DNA of 64,000 bases, from NCBI GenBank assembly GCA_020635455.1, contig JACJZT010000006.1, positions 1 to 64,000 of the forward strand, read 5' to 3'. The stretch comes from Flavobacteriales bacterium (GTDB lineage: Bacteria; Bacteroidota; Bacteroidia; NS11-12g; UBA9320). A program made the position numbers and the translations under genes. Positions 32,574 to 42,768 of this stretch are shown one piece after another (within the stretch, counting starts at the first letter, position 1; each line of letters opens with the position of its first letter). Under the pieces are notes generated by a model, which did not search any database, was not told where the DNA came from, and saw only the letters and a program-made list of their open reading frames with translations.

Positions 32574-34646
32574 ATGAATCGTCGTTACCCAATCGTCATA
32601 CTTCTTTTCCTATTAATTTCTTTTTCCGGTTTTGTATATGGACAGGATGATGATAAAACTCCCAAGAAGGTAACCTGGACCATAAGTTTCAATAAATCTT
32701 CTGCAAAGGTTGGGGAAGAAGTTGAACTGATCCTGAAGGGTAAAATTGCACCCCATCAGCACATGTATGCCAATGACTTTGAATGTGACCCGATTCCATA
32801 CGAGTTAAAACTTAAATCCGGGTCGTTCAAAGCAGTAGGTACTCCTAAATCCTTTGGCTTTAAAAAATATAAAGACGATATTTTTGGTTGTGATGTAAAG
32901 GATTTTGAAGATAAGGCAGAGATCAGGCAGAAACTGAAAGTTTTAAATGCAGATTTTGACCTTTCGGGAAGCATTGATTATCAAACCTGCACAGATTATA
33001 TGTGTCTTTCTTTTAAAGACGATCTGAAGATCCCTACCCTGAAACTTGAGAAAAGCACCACAGAACCCTCAGTTATTGTCCCTGAAGAGGTTGATACCGC
33101 AAGCAACGGCAATGGTGCCGACACTCCTCAGGTAGCTCAACCCAAAGATATTGCAGTAGATACTCAGACTGTTAACAAAGAAAATACATCGGAAATTACC
33201 ACAGAACATCAGGATCTGGAAAACAAGGGACTCTGGGGTTTATTTATCCTGGGCATCGGAGGAGGCTTGCTTGCTCTGCTTACACCTTGTGTGTTTCCAA
33301 TGATTCCGATGACGGTGGCCTATTTCACCAAACAAAAGGATAAGGCAAAAGGAAGGAAAATGGCCATTTTTTATGGTTTAAGTATCCTGCTTATTTCCCT
33401 CGTTCTTGGAATGGCCTTAGCTGCGCTGTTTGGTGAAGCTTTTACAAATCAACTCAGCACCCATTGGCTGCCCAACATTATTTTCTTTTTGATCTTTATG
33501 GTCTTTGCCGCTTCCTTTTTGGGAATGTTTGAAATTGTATTACCCAATTCGTTTGTGAATAAGATGGACCAACAGGGAGACCGCGGAGGATACATCGGTA
33601 TTTTTTTCATTGCCTTTACTTTAGTGCTGGTATCTTTTAGTTGTACGGTTCCGATTGTTGGGTCTGTTGCGATACTTGCAAGTAAAGGAGAATTTATCAG
33701 ACCATTATTTGCCATGCTTGGTTTTGGTTTGATGTTTGCCTTGCCTTTTACCTTATTTGCATTCTTTCCTCAATGGTTGAGCAGTTTGCCAAAATCGGGC
33801 GGTTGGTTAAATTCAGTTAAAGTGGTCCTTGGGATCATTGAGATCGCACTTGCTCTTAAATTTTTATCTCAGGCTGACGTGGTATATCACTGGAGAATAT
33901 TGGACCGAGATGTATTTATAGCGATCTGGATCAGCTTATCCATCATGTTGGGTTTATATCTTCTTGGTAAAATCAAGTTTTCTCACGACAGTGACATACC
34001 TCACGTTTCGGTCCCAAGATTTGCTTTTGCATTTATGGCTTTTGCCTTTGCATTTTATCTTTTGCCGGGTATGTGGGGTGCTCCGTTACGTCACCTGTCA
34101 GGGGTGTTGCCTCCAATGGGAACTCAGGATTATGTAGTGTTGAATGGAGGAATCGCCAACAGTGCACCTGAAGAAACAGAACAAGCCAGGTTCTCGGATA
34201 TTTTGCACCTTCCTCACGGACTTAAAGGCTATTTTTATTACCGTGAGGGTCTTGAAGCAGCGAAGAAACAGAATAAACCCATATTTGTTGATTTCACCGG
34301 TCATGCCTGTGCAAATTGCAGAAGAATGGAAGAGTATGTTTGGGTTAAGCCTGAAATTCTAAATCGATTGAAAAATGACTTTGTGATACTCTCTCTTTAT
34401 GTTGATGAAAGAACGGAATTGCCGGAAAAAGATTGGGTAAAGAAGGATGATGGTACTTTGCTGAAAGGCTTAGGTGAGCAAAATTTCAATCTACAGGTGG
34501 TAAAATATAAATCTGCTGGTCAGCCTTATTATTATATCATTAACTCAGACGAAAAGGTTTTGAGTGTTTTTAACGGATACGACCCGGATGTGTCTAAGTT
34601 TGCTTCATTCCTTGATGAAGGGAAACAAAAATTCAAGGCAAATTAA
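32574..34646 (+). CDS. dsbD: Thiol:disulfide interchange protein DsbD
   Basis: Transfers electrons from cytoplasmic thioredoxin across the inner membrane to periplasmic proteins. The 690-residue protein has a signal peptide ([19 protein letters not shown]), the N-terminal alpha domain with [12 protein letters not shown], an eight-helix membrane domain with its two reactive cysteines in [11 protein letters not shown] and [12 protein letters not shown], and a C-terminal thioredoxin-like domain with [17 protein letters not shown] (CxxC as CANC). The start at ATG 32574 (MNRRYP) fits the signal peptide; an in-frame ATG at 32526 would lengthen it pointlessly. It ends 13 bases before the isomerase gene. 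Confidence 0.93.
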   Translation: MNRRYPIVILLFLLISFSGFVYGQDDDKTPKKVTWTISFNKSSAKVGEEVELILKGKIAPHQHMYANDFECDPIPYELKLKSGSFKAVGTPKSFGFKKYKDDIFGCDVKDFEDKAEIRQKLKVLNADFDLSGSIDYQTCTDYMCLSFKDDLKIPTLKLEKSTTEPSVIVPEEVDTASNGNGADTPQVAQPKDIAVDTQTVNKENTSEITTEHQDLENKGLWGLFILGIGGGLLALLTPCVFPMIPMTVAYFTKQKDKAKGRKMAIFYGLSILLISLVLGMALAALFGEAFTNQLSTHWLPNIIFFLIFMVFAASFLGMFEIVLPNSFVNKMDQQGDRGGYIGIFFIAFTLVLVSFSCTVPIVGSVAILASKGEFIRPLFAMLGFGLMFALPFTLFAFFPQWLSSLPKSGGWLNSVKVVLGIIEIALALKFLSQADVVYHWRILDRDVFIAIWISLSIMLGLYLLGKIKFSHDSDIPHVSVPRFAFAFMAFAFAFYLLPGMWGAPLRHLSGVLPPMGTQDYVVLNGGIANSAPEETEQARFSDILHLPHGLKGYFYYREGLEAAKKQNKPIFVDFTGHACANCRRMEEYVWVKPEILNRLKNDFVILSLYVDERTELPEKDWVKKDDGTLLKGLGEQNFNLQVVKYKSAGQPYYYIINSDEKVLSVFNGYDPDVSKFASFLDEGKQKFKAN

Positions 34647-34659
34647 TTCGTTCAAGAAT

Positions 34660-35226
34660 ATGATCATCAAACATTTTGAAGAAGCAAGGGCGGTGTTGGA
34701 AACCTTTCTTTCCGATCCCGGCAATTTTGAAAAGATCGAACAGGCCGGAAACCTGATGCTGGAATCCCTGAAGGGAGGAGGTAAAATATTGAGTTGTGGC
34801 AATGGTGGCAGCTTATGTGATGCCATGCATTTTGCTGAAGAATTGACCGGTCGTTACAGGAACGATCGCCCTGCAATTGCAGCGATCGCAATGTCTGATG
34901 TATCCCACATGGCTTGTGTCGGCAACGATTATGGATATAAGTTTGTTTTCAGCAGATACCTCGAGGCAGTTGGAAACAAAGGGGATGTATTGCTTGCCAT
35001 CAGCACTTCAGGTAATTCGGAAAATGTATTGATGGCAATGGAAGTGGCTTCAAAGAAAGGCATTAAAGTTGTAGGTTTAACGGGAAAGGACGGAGGAAAA
35101 ATGGCCGGCAAGTGTGATGTGGAGATACGGGCACCTCATAGCATGTATGCCGACAGAGCTCAGGAAATACATATAAAAGTGATTCATTCCCTGATCGACC
35201 ATATAGAATCCGGAATGTTTGAATAG
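34660..35226 (+). CDS. gmhA: Phosphoheptose isomerase (SIS domain)
   Basis: Converts sedoheptulose 7-phosphate to D-glycero-D-manno-heptose 7-phosphate, the first step to ADP- or GDP-heptose. The 188-residue protein is the usual length and shows the SIS-domain stretch [41 protein letters not shown] and, near the end, the histidine in [15 protein letters not shown], equivalent to the catalytic region of E. coli GmhA. ATG 34660 ([10 protein letters not shown]) is chosen; earlier in-frame starts lie inside dsbD. No other heptose genes are nearby. Confidence 0.9.
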   Translation: MIIKHFEEARAVLETFLSDPGNFEKIEQAGNLMLESLKGGGKILSCGNGGSLCDAMHFAEELTGRYRNDRPAIAAIAMSDVSHMACVGNDYGYKFVFSRYLEAVGNKGDVLLAISTSGNSENVLMAMEVASKKGIKVVGLTGKDGGKMAGKCDVEIRAPHSMYADRAQEIHIKVIHSLIDHIESGMFE

Positions 35227-35251
35227 ATCTTTTTATTTAACTACTACATAT

Positions 35252-35590
35252 ATGAAATTTAGAAACATACTCTTGATGATAGCTGCCTCTGTATTTATGG
35301 CTGCCTGTTCAGGAATGGCAAATCCCAAAACGGAAAAATTTAAAGTTTACGGCAATTGTGGCATGTGTAAAAAAACAATGGAAACTGCCCTAATGGAGAA
35401 AGGGATACAGGGAAATTGGGATAAAAATACAAAAATGATGGAGGTAACCTATGATTCTCTGAAATACACCAGTCAGCAGGTGCACGAGATCATTGCTCAA
35501 TCCGGTTATGATACCGAAAAGGCAACTGCCGATGATCAAACCTACAATAATTTACACGAATGTTGTAAATATGAGCGAAAAGGTAAATAG
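35252..35590 (+). CDS. Heavy-metal-associated domain lipoprotein
   Basis: A protein of 112 residues. The N-terminus is a lipoprotein signal (VFMAACSGM, Cys about 19). The rest is an HMA-type fold with the metal-binding CxxC in YGNCGMCKKTMETAL and a second strand-helix pattern ending QSGYDTEKATADD. It ends with a further cysteine pair in LHECCKYER, which could also bind metal. Likely a copper-binding or copper-sensing surface or periplasmic protein, but no transporter gene is adjacent. ATG 35252 fits the lipoprotein signal; an earlier ATG at 35219 overlaps the isomerase gene. Confidence 0.8.
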   Translation: MKFRNILLMIAASVFMAACSGMANPKTEKFKVYGNCGMCKKTMETALMEKGIQGNWDKNTKMMEVTYDSLKYTSQQVHEIIAQSGYDTEKATADDQTYNNLHECCKYERKGK

Positions 35591-35621
35591 CAGCTCAATT
35601 TTTTAACTTCATTTTTGCTTC

Positions 35622-37550
35622 TTGAAATTTAATAGGAAATACCTTGCCTGGATACTTTTCATTCTGATGGTTTCAGGAACAGCATTTTATGCGCTTTATT
35701 TTTCAAAAGACCAGAAGCCGGCAAGTTCGATACATCTTATACCGGCAAATTCACTCATCATACTTGAGTCGAACGAACCCTTACTCAAATGGAATACCTT
35801 CAGACGTTCAGAGATCTGGAAAAAATTAAAGACCCACAGGGATTTTCTTAAAATAGACCAACAAATTGAATTTCTTGATTCAATTTCCTATGCAAACAAC
35901 GAACTGAATAGGGTATTGAGAAATGCAGGTTTAACGATTGCGATCAGCCATGATAGAAATGGTTATGTACCTGTTTTTCTGGTTCATCCCAAAAAGAATA
36001 TTGAACAGGATGATGTTTTTAAATTAACCCAAAAATTATTTACAAATGCCGGTTATCAGGTTGAAGAAAACAACTTTGACGAATACAAGGTTCAAACAAT
36101 GACTGGAAAAGAAAACAAGAAAACGTTTTTTATCTCCTGTATTTCCGGCAATGTTCTTTTGAGTTTTGACCAATCCGGAATCGAGTCTGTAATTAATGAG
36201 GTAAAACACCCCGGTTTACAAAATTCTGAACGTTTTCTGGAAGTTTATAGTGAAGTCTATAGCGATGGGATCCTGAATGTATTTATTAACAATAAGAAAC
36301 TTATTGAGAATACGGATTTCCTTGAAGATGATTTTGCGGCGCTAAAGGATCTGTTTCTTTCAATCGAATATACGGGCTTTAATATTCAGTACGGAAATGA
36401 GGTGTTCGAATTGACCGGCTTGGCAAATTTGCGTGATACCACAAATGCCTATTCCAAAGCATACCTTTTACAAAATGCAACTGAAAGTAATTTCAGAGAT
36501 CTTGTTCCGGATGATTGCATATCCATGGCAGATTTTTGTTTCGAATCGGGCACAAGGCTATATAAAAATTTATTAAGGATTCATCAGTTAAATGATAAAA
36601 CTTGGGAAGACTTTCAAAAGAAAAAGAAAATCATTGAGAAAAAACACGGCCTGGATCTGGAAATAGATTTTTACAGTTGGCTCGGAAACGAAGCTTTGAT
36701 CCTTAGATCCGGATCGCTGTCCGGGGAAACAAGTTATGAATATATTATTCTTAAAATGGTTTCAGCTAAAAGTTTGCTGCAAAAACTCGAAGCAGCAAAA
36801 ACCAAAGATACAAGTAGGGATGTTACCGGCAAACTTTCGTATAAAAGAAATGATATTGGAAAAGTAAACGTACAAGATCTTTTAGGGTTTACCTTGGGAA
36901 AAGCTTTCGGGAATCTGAACACACCCTATTATATTCTGCTGAACGGCCATTTAGTATTTGGTAATTCTGTAGAGGCTCTTATTTCATACATCGACAAAGC
37001 AGAGTCCGGCAAAATGCTTGGAAATAAATCAGGGCTAAAAGGAATTACTGCTAATCTTACAAACAAGTCAAATCTTATCTTATTTGAAAACCGTTCGCAG
37101 AACGATTCTAAAAGAAATGAAAAAGCAGGAAATGTTTTTACAAGAAATCTGCAGTACTTCCCAAAAAGATGGATGCAGTTGAAAAATCTGAATGGAACGA
37201 TAAAATTATCCGGATTACTGGCCGCCGGAGATGATATGGTCTTAAAAGACTATTTGGAACAAATGATGAATGAGTTCCCCGTGATAATTGAAGATAGCCT
37301 GTTTGCATATGAAGAACTTCAATTAATGGAGCTGGGATCAAACACCATTAAGTTGTTTTACGGAAAAAGCGACACTCTAAAAAGTGAAGTTGAATCTTTC
37401 AACGGGATTCGACACGGAAGATTTCGGGAATATTACCCTTCGGGAAATCTTAAAACCTATGGGAAATACAGGAAAGGTGTAAAAACAGGGACCTGGTACC
37501 AATTTGGTAACCATAAGGAATTGCTAAAAAAGGATAACTACCCGGAGTAA
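35622..37550 (+). CDS. Large hypothetical membrane-anchored protein with MORN-like tail
   Basis: A 642-residue protein that begins at TTG 35622 (KFNRKYLAWILFILMVSGTAFYALYF), giving a normal basic start and one membrane anchor; no ATG is suitable. The middle part resembles the DUF3352-like periplasmic proteins that have repeated beta-rich domains (IPANSLIILESNEPLLKW, SFDQSGIESVINEV), though I cannot name it firmly. The C-terminal 40 residues contain two YwqK/MORN-type repeats (GIRHGRFREYYPSGNLKTYG and KYRKGVKTGTWYQFGN). Role unknown. It ends one base before the convergent polysaccharide cluster. Confidence 0.6.
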   Translation: MKFNRKYLAWILFILMVSGTAFYALYFSKDQKPASSIHLIPANSLIILESNEPLLKWNTFRRSEIWKKLKTHRDFLKIDQQIEFLDSISYANNELNRVLRNAGLTIAISHDRNGYVPVFLVHPKKNIEQDDVFKLTQKLFTNAGYQVEENNFDEYKVQTMTGKENKKTFFISCISGNVLLSFDQSGIESVINEVKHPGLQNSERFLEVYSEVYSDGILNVFINNKKLIENTDFLEDDFAALKDLFLSIEYTGFNIQYGNEVFELTGLANLRDTTNAYSKAYLLQNATESNFRDLVPDDCISMADFCFESGTRLYKNLLRIHQLNDKTWEDFQKKKKIIEKKHGLDLEIDFYSWLGNEALILRSGSLSGETSYEYIILKMVSAKSLLQKLEAAKTKDTSRDVTGKLSYKRNDIGKVNVQDLLGFTLGKAFGNLNTPYYILLNGHLVFGNSVEALISYIDKAESGKMLGNKSGLKGITANLTNKSNLILFENRSQNDSKRNEKAGNVFTRNLQYFPKRWMQLKNLNGTIKLSGLLAAGDDMVLKDYLEQMMNEFPVIIEDSLFAYEELQLMELGSNTIKLFYGKSDTLKSEVESFNGIRHGRFREYYPSGNLKTYGKYRKGVKTGTWYQFGNHKELLKKDNYPE

Positions 37551-37551
37551 T

Positions 37552-38742
37552 TTAACTTCCGGACTTTTGGGTAGCCTTGAAGAGAATCTGATAAAGTACC
37601 GGAACAAAGGTTTTAAAGTTGAATTTTTCCATTGCGATCTGTTTGCCTTTTATTCCAATCTCCTTATAAACATCGTAATTGGCATATCTTTCCAGGATCG
37701 CATGGGTAAGTTCATCCTGATTGTCGGGCGACACAAGTACCGTATTTTCACGGTCGGTTAAATACGACTCAATATCCCCGACACGTGTGCATATTGTAGG
37801 AATTCCGGTCGCAAGATATTCACCCAGTTTTGTAGGAAATCCGTAGTGTGAATACGGGTCATTGGTTCTGTTCATTACCAGCAGGTCGCATTGCCCAAGC
37901 CAATGTGGAACCTGTTCATAGGTTATTTGTCCTGATTTTTGAACTGCACCGTTTAATTGAAGACTTTTTAAATTGAGGTTAAGCTGTTTTTTGTTGGGAT
38001 TAAAACCAATTAGCTTGAGTTTAAGTTCAGGTCTTATTTGTAGCGCTTTTTTAAAGCTGGAAATCAAGCCATTAATTCCATCTTTTTCAGCAAAGGAGCC
38101 AAGATAGCCAACACTGAATTTTTTGTCAGGATTATGATCTACATCAAATCTTGTCAGATCAACAATAATCGGGATCTTGGATATTTTGTTCTCCGGAAGG
38201 TATTTTTGATAATACTTTTTAAGATTGTCGGAGATCACGATCAAATGCGTGCAAAAATACTTCAGCACATAGGGTTCCAATTTATCGAATAAAGAGAGAA
38301 ACCTGTGCAATATTTTTTTAGGTCTTGCTGCCTGATCCAGCTCCGTTTTTTCAATTACTACCGGTATCTTTAATATTTTTCCGAGTAAATAAATATGCCC
38401 AAAAAAGAGCAATCTCGGGCTGTACAGAAAGATCACATCAAAGTGATTTCTCTTGCGTATCAGTAAAAATGATGAGTTAAGGATCGCAAACACATATCGC
38501 AAAAATCGTATTAAAAGATATTGACTTCGATAGCAGGTTCCACTCAGGTAATTGAAATAGATCCCATCGTAAAACCCCTTACTTTTCTTATTGATCCCAT
38601 TTGAGTTGAAAATGGTCGGACTTAGAAAAAAAAGAAAAACTTTTGCATGGTTTGCTTTAAGCCCCTTTGCAAAGGCTCTGATCCTTGAGTTGGCTGCATT
38701 TCCTTCCTGAAAATCAATATTTGCGAACCATGCAACTCTCAC
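37552..38742 (-). CDS. Glycosyltransferase, GT4 family
   Basis: A GT-B-fold glycosyltransferase of 396 residues. The C-terminal donor domain has FSVGYLGSFAEKDG and the nucleotide-binding segment YGFPTKLGEYLATGIPTICTRVGD, with the E-x7-E-like glutamates. The N-terminal acceptor domain begins VRVAWFANIDFQEG. The start is GTG 38742 or TTG 38745; no ATG exists at the N-terminus. Last gene of the polysaccharide cluster; its stop is one base from the convergent gene. Confidence 0.85.
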   Translation of the reverse strand: MRVAWFANIDFQEGNAANSRIRAFAKGLKANHAKVFLFFLSPTIFNSNGINKKSKGFYDGIYFNYLSGTCYRSQYLLIRFLRYVFAILNSSFLLIRKRNHFDVIFLYSPRLLFFGHIYLLGKILKIPVVIEKTELDQAARPKKILHRFLSLFDKLEPYVLKYFCTHLIVISDNLKKYYQKYLPENKISKIPIIVDLTRFDVDHNPDKKFSVGYLGSFAEKDGINGLISSFKKALQIRPELKLKLIGFNPNKKQLNLNLKSLQLNGAVQKSGQITYEQVPHWLGQCDLLVMNRTNDPYSHYGFPTKLGEYLATGIPTICTRVGDIESYLTDRENTVLVSPDNQDELTHAILERYANYDVYKEIGIKGKQIAMEKFNFKTFVPVLYQILFKATQKSGS

Positions 38743-38752
38743 CAATTATTTA

Positions 38753-39781
38753 TTAAAGGTTGTTCAGGTCCCTCAGTTGGTAGATCCTTTCGATAATATC
38801 TACCACTTTAAGTCCTTCAAGTGCATTGGTATCGATCTGACTTTTACCATTTAGGGTATCCACAACGTTTTGAATCACATAATGATGGTTGGCCGCGCTT
38901 CCTTTAAACGGTCCATAATCGTTTGGAGGATTTGTTGGAGGAAGTTCAGGTACGGTATAGTTTTCAATATGAGAATATTCAACTTCGTTGAGGTATTGAC
39001 CACCCAGCTTAGCACTCCCTTTGGATCCGACAACGGTGATACTGCTTTCCATATTCGTATCCCAGCATGAGGTAGAAAAGTTAAGACACCCCAGTCCGCC
39101 ATTCACAAATTCAAAGTTAACGAAACCGGAGTCTTCAAATTCGGTTAGATCTTTATGGGTTGCGTTTTTAAAGATCGCCTGGATTTTGGTTATGTCCCCA
39201 AAGATCCAGTACATGATATCAATAAAATGTGAGAACTGTGTAAATAAGGTTCCTCCGTCCATGGCAAGGCTACCTTTCCAGTTTTCGGGTTTATAATAAC
39301 GGTTGTCACGGTTCCAGTAACAATTTACCTGCACCATTAAAACATCACCAATGATTTTTTGATCAACGACCTCTTTTAACCACTTGGATGGAGGACTGTA
39401 ACGGTTTTGTTTTACAACAAACACATTTCTCGATTTTTGCAAGGATTTAAAGATGATCTTTTCACAATCAGCCCTGGAAAGAGCCATTGGTTTTTCGATT
39501 ACCACATGTTTACCATGTTCAAGAGCAAATAGTGCAATTTCGGTATGAAGGCCATTTGGAGCGGCTATGTTCACAACATCAACATCGTGTTCTTGTGTGA
39601 TCAATTCTTTGTAATCGATATAAAATTTTGCATTCAAGCCAAGTTCCCTGAGCTTTTGCTCTCTTTCCGGCAAAACATCGCAACAGGCAATGGTTTCCGA
39701 ATCCGGGTGCTCATGAGCGATCTTAGAATGCCTTAAACCTATATGACCAAGGCCTATTACAGCAAACTTAATTTTTTTCAT
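38753..39781 (-). CDS. Gfo/Idh/MocA family oxidoreductase
   Basis: A 342-residue NAD(P)-dependent sugar oxidoreductase. It opens with the Rossmann motif FAVIGLGHIGLRHSKIA, has EKPMALS (the conserved E-K-P lysine) near residue 100 and the catalytic histidine region FTQFSHFIDIMYWIFGDI. The close family members act on UDP-sugar acids or amino sugars, such as WbpB/WlbA-type enzymes that oxidise the 3-position of UDP-GlcNAcA; that role here is an inference from the cluster. Overlaps the next gene's start by 14 bases. Confidence 0.88.
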   Translation of the reverse strand: MKKIKFAVIGLGHIGLRHSKIAHEHPDSETIACCDVLPEREQKLRELGLNAKFYIDYKELITQEHDVDVVNIAAPNGLHTEIALFALEHGKHVVIEKPMALSRADCEKIIFKSLQKSRNVFVVKQNRYSPPSKWLKEVVDQKIIGDVLMVQVNCYWNRDNRYYKPENWKGSLAMDGGTLFTQFSHFIDIMYWIFGDITKIQAIFKNATHKDLTEFEDSGFVNFEFVNGGLGCLNFSTSCWDTNMESSITVVGSKGSAKLGGQYLNEVEYSHIENYTVPELPPTNPPNDYGPFKGSAANHHYVIQNVVDTLNGKSQIDTNALEGLKVVDIIERIYQLRDLNNL

Positions 39782-40778
39782 TAAGGGGTGGATTGTAATT
39801 TTTGCTAATATGATATTTTAGAATGATGTAGATACCAACCAGTAATATTATAACGTATAAGAAGTAAATATATCCGGGATAATTGTAACTAAGGGCCATA
39901 AACATTCCGGCATTTATGATCAATTGCACAATCGTGTACAACATCGATGTTTTTAAATGAGAAAATCCAACCTTGTTAACCAGATCCTGAAACAAATGCA
40001 TTCGGTGTGCCTGAAAGATATTCTCACCTTTAACCAGGCGGTAAAAAATGGTCAATCCGGATTCAACACCGTAAACGGCAACAAGGGAAAGGTAAATGAT
40101 GTCTTTTTCGGTGAATACCAGTTTAGTAACATAAAACACTGCCAGTAAACCTAAGGTAACAGAACCAACATCACCGGCAAACAAAACGGCCCTTGACCTG
40201 AAATTAAAGAATCCGAAAATTATCAGGGATAAGATCAAAATAACCAGAAGGTTCAAATTGAAGATGTGAATGTTACCTTCAAAATAGATCATGTAAACCA
40301 GTATGCTTTCATACAATGCCAGAGAGTAAAGCCCGGTTATTGCATTGATGCCATCCATGAAATTAAAAGCATTTACCGCTGCCACACAAACGATCGATAT
40401 TAAAATAATGATAAGTGCATCGTCATGCGGAACGACCTCACGAATTTCACTCAGTATGAATCCTACCGAAATAAAGTGGACCATTAGGCGTACAAAAACA
40501 TTGGCGCCTTTATAGTCGTCGTAAAAACTTACCATTGAAGCGATCAGGATCCCCAATATGAGTTTGCTGTCGGAAACATAGTTGTTGAAAAATATCAGAT
40601 AGAGCACCATTGATAAAGGGATTATTATTCCCCCTCCCCTGAAAGCGATGCTGGTATGTGAACTTCTTTCATTTGGGATGTCCAGTAACTTTAATCTTTT
40701 TGCAATTGGAAAATAGGCCATCATTATGATGATTTGCAAAGGAATAATATAAAATATGTCTTTACTGATCTCCATCAT
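39768..40778 (-). CDS. WecA-like UDP-sugar:undecaprenyl-phosphate sugar-1-phosphate transferase
   Basis: A polytopic membrane enzyme of 336 residues with about ten helices from the MraY/WecA/TagO group, which start polymer synthesis by moving a sugar-1-phosphate from UDP to undecaprenyl phosphate. Family motifs: the SSHTSIAFRGGG opening, the FYDDYKG acidic pair, NFMDGINAITG, FAGDVGSVTLG and a histidine-rich loop AHRMHLFQDLV. It belongs to the WbpL-like branch by context. Possible donors are UDP-QuiNAc, UDP-FucNAc or UDP-GlcNAc. Two adjacent ATGs open the frame. Confidence 0.9.
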   Translation of the reverse strand: MMEISKDIFYIIPLQIIIMMAYFPIAKRLKLLDIPNERSSHTSIAFRGGGIIIPLSMVLYLIFFNNYVSDSKLILGILIASMVSFYDDYKGANVFVRLMVHFISVGFILSEIREVVPHDDALIIILISIVCVAAVNAFNFMDGINAITGLYSLALYESILVYMIYFEGNIHIFNLNLLVILILSLIIFGFFNFRSRAVLFAGDVGSVTLGLLAVFYVTKLVFTEKDIIYLSLVAVYGVESGLTIFYRLVKGENIFQAHRMHLFQDLVNKVGFSHLKTSMLYTIVQLIINAGMFMALSYNYPGYIYFLYVIILLVGIYIILKYHISKNYNPPLNEKN

Positions 40779-40862
40779 AGCTGAATCGTGTTTTTAGTTT
40801 AATACCTGACAAATTTAATGGATATTGCCGAATCTCCGGCCTTTTATATTCTACTCGCCGAA

Positions 40863-41531
40863 TTAAATTTTAAAATTTGCCTGAGGTAAATTTTTAAACC
40901 ATTTCAGGTATAGCCTGTTGCCAGGCAACAAGATCACCAATGCCGTAAGGACCAGGATCTTCAGGTCTGTCATGAACGAAATGTTTTCAGTATACCATAG
41001 TTCAAGACTCGTTTTGTAAGGCATGATCACCTGGTCGTAAAACTGTTCAGGCGGCATGGTTGTTTCAGAGAGCAATTTTTCCTCATCTCTGAAAACGATC
41101 GATCCGATACCGGTTATTCCGGGTTTATTTGAATAAATCTTTTCCTTTATGCTTTGGTCAATATTTTTGAAATTTTTGTCAACCAAAGGTCGGGGGCCTA
41201 CAAAACTCATTTGCCCCAGCAATACATTAAAGATCTGTGGCAATTCATTTATTTTGGTCATTCTTAAAAAACCTCCCATCGGGGTTATGCGTGGGTCCTT
41301 CCTTAGAGTTATGTAACCGGTGCCCATATTCGGACTGTCTTTAAGCATGGTTGCAAATTTCCAGATATCAAAATGTTTGGCTTGATAACCAATTCGTTTT
41401 TGGAAATAAAACACGTATCCTTCACCCGTCAGTTTGAGTAATATTATAATGGGAATTAGGATTGGCGATAAAATCAGGATAGCCATCAATGACATCAGAA
41501 AATCGAAAAGCCTTTTGATAAATTTATACAT
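40863..41531 (-). CDS. Bacterial sugar transferase (PglC/WcaJ-like initiating enzyme)
   Basis: A monotopic phosphoglycosyltransferase of 222 residues that transfers a sugar-1-phosphate to undecaprenyl phosphate. One N-terminal membrane helix (FDFLMSLMAILILSPILIPI) leads into the catalytic part: FQKRIGYQAKHFDIWKFATM, DPRITPMGGFLRMTKINELPQI and VGPRPLVDKNF. Short PglC type, without the N-terminal domain of WbaP. ATG 41531 (MYKFIKRLFDF) fits, one base after the preceding gene's end; an earlier in-frame ATG at 41639 would overlap that gene by more than 100 bases. Confidence 0.9.
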   Translation of the reverse strand: MYKFIKRLFDFLMSLMAILILSPILIPIIILLKLTGEGYVFYFQKRIGYQAKHFDIWKFATMLKDSPNMGTGYITLRKDPRITPMGGFLRMTKINELPQIFNVLLGQMSFVGPRPLVDKNFKNIDQSIKEKIYSNKPGITGIGSIVFRDEEKLLSETTMPPEQFYDQVIMPYKTSLELWYTENISFMTDLKILVLTALVILLPGNRLYLKWFKNLPQANFKI

Positions 41532-41532
41532 A

Positions 41533-42741
41533 TTACATTTTTTGGTCCAGGTTTTTACCGGTTTCAATGTGGTTAAAATCAGGGATGGATTTTTTGATCT
41601 CATCCACGATGATACTTTTTTCCAGATCCGGGGTTTCAAAAACCATCCTGAGTTTATGAATGGTTTCCAGAGTTTGGTTCAGATCAATTTCAGGAGGAGT
41701 TATTATGCCGAGACTTTCGAATTTGGTCAGGTCTTTCTCTTCATCTTCAGTGTAAAATTCTTCATAGGTTTTTTCTCCTGATGTATCGGATTCGAAAAAA
41801 TAAACCGGATAAGAGATCCCGTTCATCTTTTTACTTTTTTCAATGGCTTCCGACTCGCTTGAGCACAGATCAGGTCTTAAACCAAGCGATTCGATGAATC
41901 GGATGGTAATATCTTTAAAATAGGTCTGATCCTTTTCAAAATCGAATTTTGGGAAAAAGATCTGCCCGGATTTGCCAAGAATATTGGCCATTAAACAAAT
42001 TTGACCCGATTCTTCCGGTGACACGAAAAAACGTTTAATGTCACTGGGACAGGAGAGGGGCTGACGTTTCATTACCCTTTCAATATATCCTGCAAGAAGG
42101 CTTCCGTTTGAGAATGCAACGTTGGCAAATCGGGCCGTATTTATTTTTAGGGAACCTGAATAAGCAATGATCAGGTTTTCCATCAATTTTTTGGATGCTC
42201 CCATAATATTTACAGGGTTCGCCGCCTTATCGGTGGAAACACAAAAAAAGTGCTCCGGTTTATGATCCGACAGAAGCTTTAAAAGTTTTTCGGCTTTAAA
42301 CAGATTGTTGTCTAACATAGCCTCAATGGAGTAGGCATCTTTCTCGCTTCTAACATGTTTATGTGCAGCAAAATTTGCAACAATATGCCAGGGGCCTTCC
42401 TTGAGGAAAAGCTTTGTAAACACCGGATCACCAAAATTGATCGGATAGGTAATAAAGTCAGATGGAATGTTCAGGCCATCCGAACTTCTTAGGTCACGAA
42501 CCAATTCTGTCAAACCATTTTCATTAATGTCGATCACATAAAGTTTTGCCGGTTTGAATTTCAGCAAGGCTTTGATATAGCTGCTCCCTATGGTTCCTGC
42601 TCCACCTATGACGAGAACGTTTTTACCGTCTATGGCATTGGAAAGATCAGAATCATAACGGGTCAGATCGTTCAGGAAGTAACTTTGTTTTCGGAAGGTT
42701 ACCTTTTCTTTAATAAAGTCCGGAATGTTAAGTTGAATCAA
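41533..42741 (-). CDS. UDP-GlcNAc 4,6-dehydratase-like polysaccharide protein (CapD/FlaA1 family)
   Basis: A 402-residue SDR enzyme. NAD-binding VLVIGGAGTIGSSYI near residue 42, the active-site region CVSTDKAANPVNIMGASKKLMEN, and FSNGSLLAGYIERV follow the pattern of UDP-GlcNAc 4,6-dehydratases, with a lysine at the usual place in ASKK. It lacks the four-helix membrane part of long WbpM-type enzymes and carries a longer acidic C-terminal extension. Expected product: UDP-2-acetamido-2,6-dideoxy-hexos-4-ulose. The start is TTG 42741; no ATG precedes the conserved region. The reductase at 43968 is a plausible partner. Confidence 0.85.
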   Translation of the reverse strand: MIQLNIPDFIKEKVTFRKQSYFLNDLTRYDSDLSNAIDGKNVLVIGGAGTIGSSYIKALLKFKPAKLYVIDINENGLTELVRDLRSSDGLNIPSDFITYPINFGDPVFTKLFLKEGPWHIVANFAAHKHVRSEKDAYSIEAMLDNNLFKAEKLLKLLSDHKPEHFFCVSTDKAANPVNIMGASKKLMENLIIAYSGSLKINTARFANVAFSNGSLLAGYIERVMKRQPLSCPSDIKRFFVSPEESGQICLMANILGKSGQIFFPKFDFEKDQTYFKDITIRFIESLGLRPDLCSSESEAIEKSKKMNGISYPVYFFESDTSGEKTYEEFYTEDEEKDLTKFESLGIITPPEIDLNQTLETIHKLRMVFETPDLEKSIIVDEIKKSIPDFNHIETGKNLDQKM

Positions 42742-42768
42742 AATATTAGCGTTAAAAAATAGCGGGTT

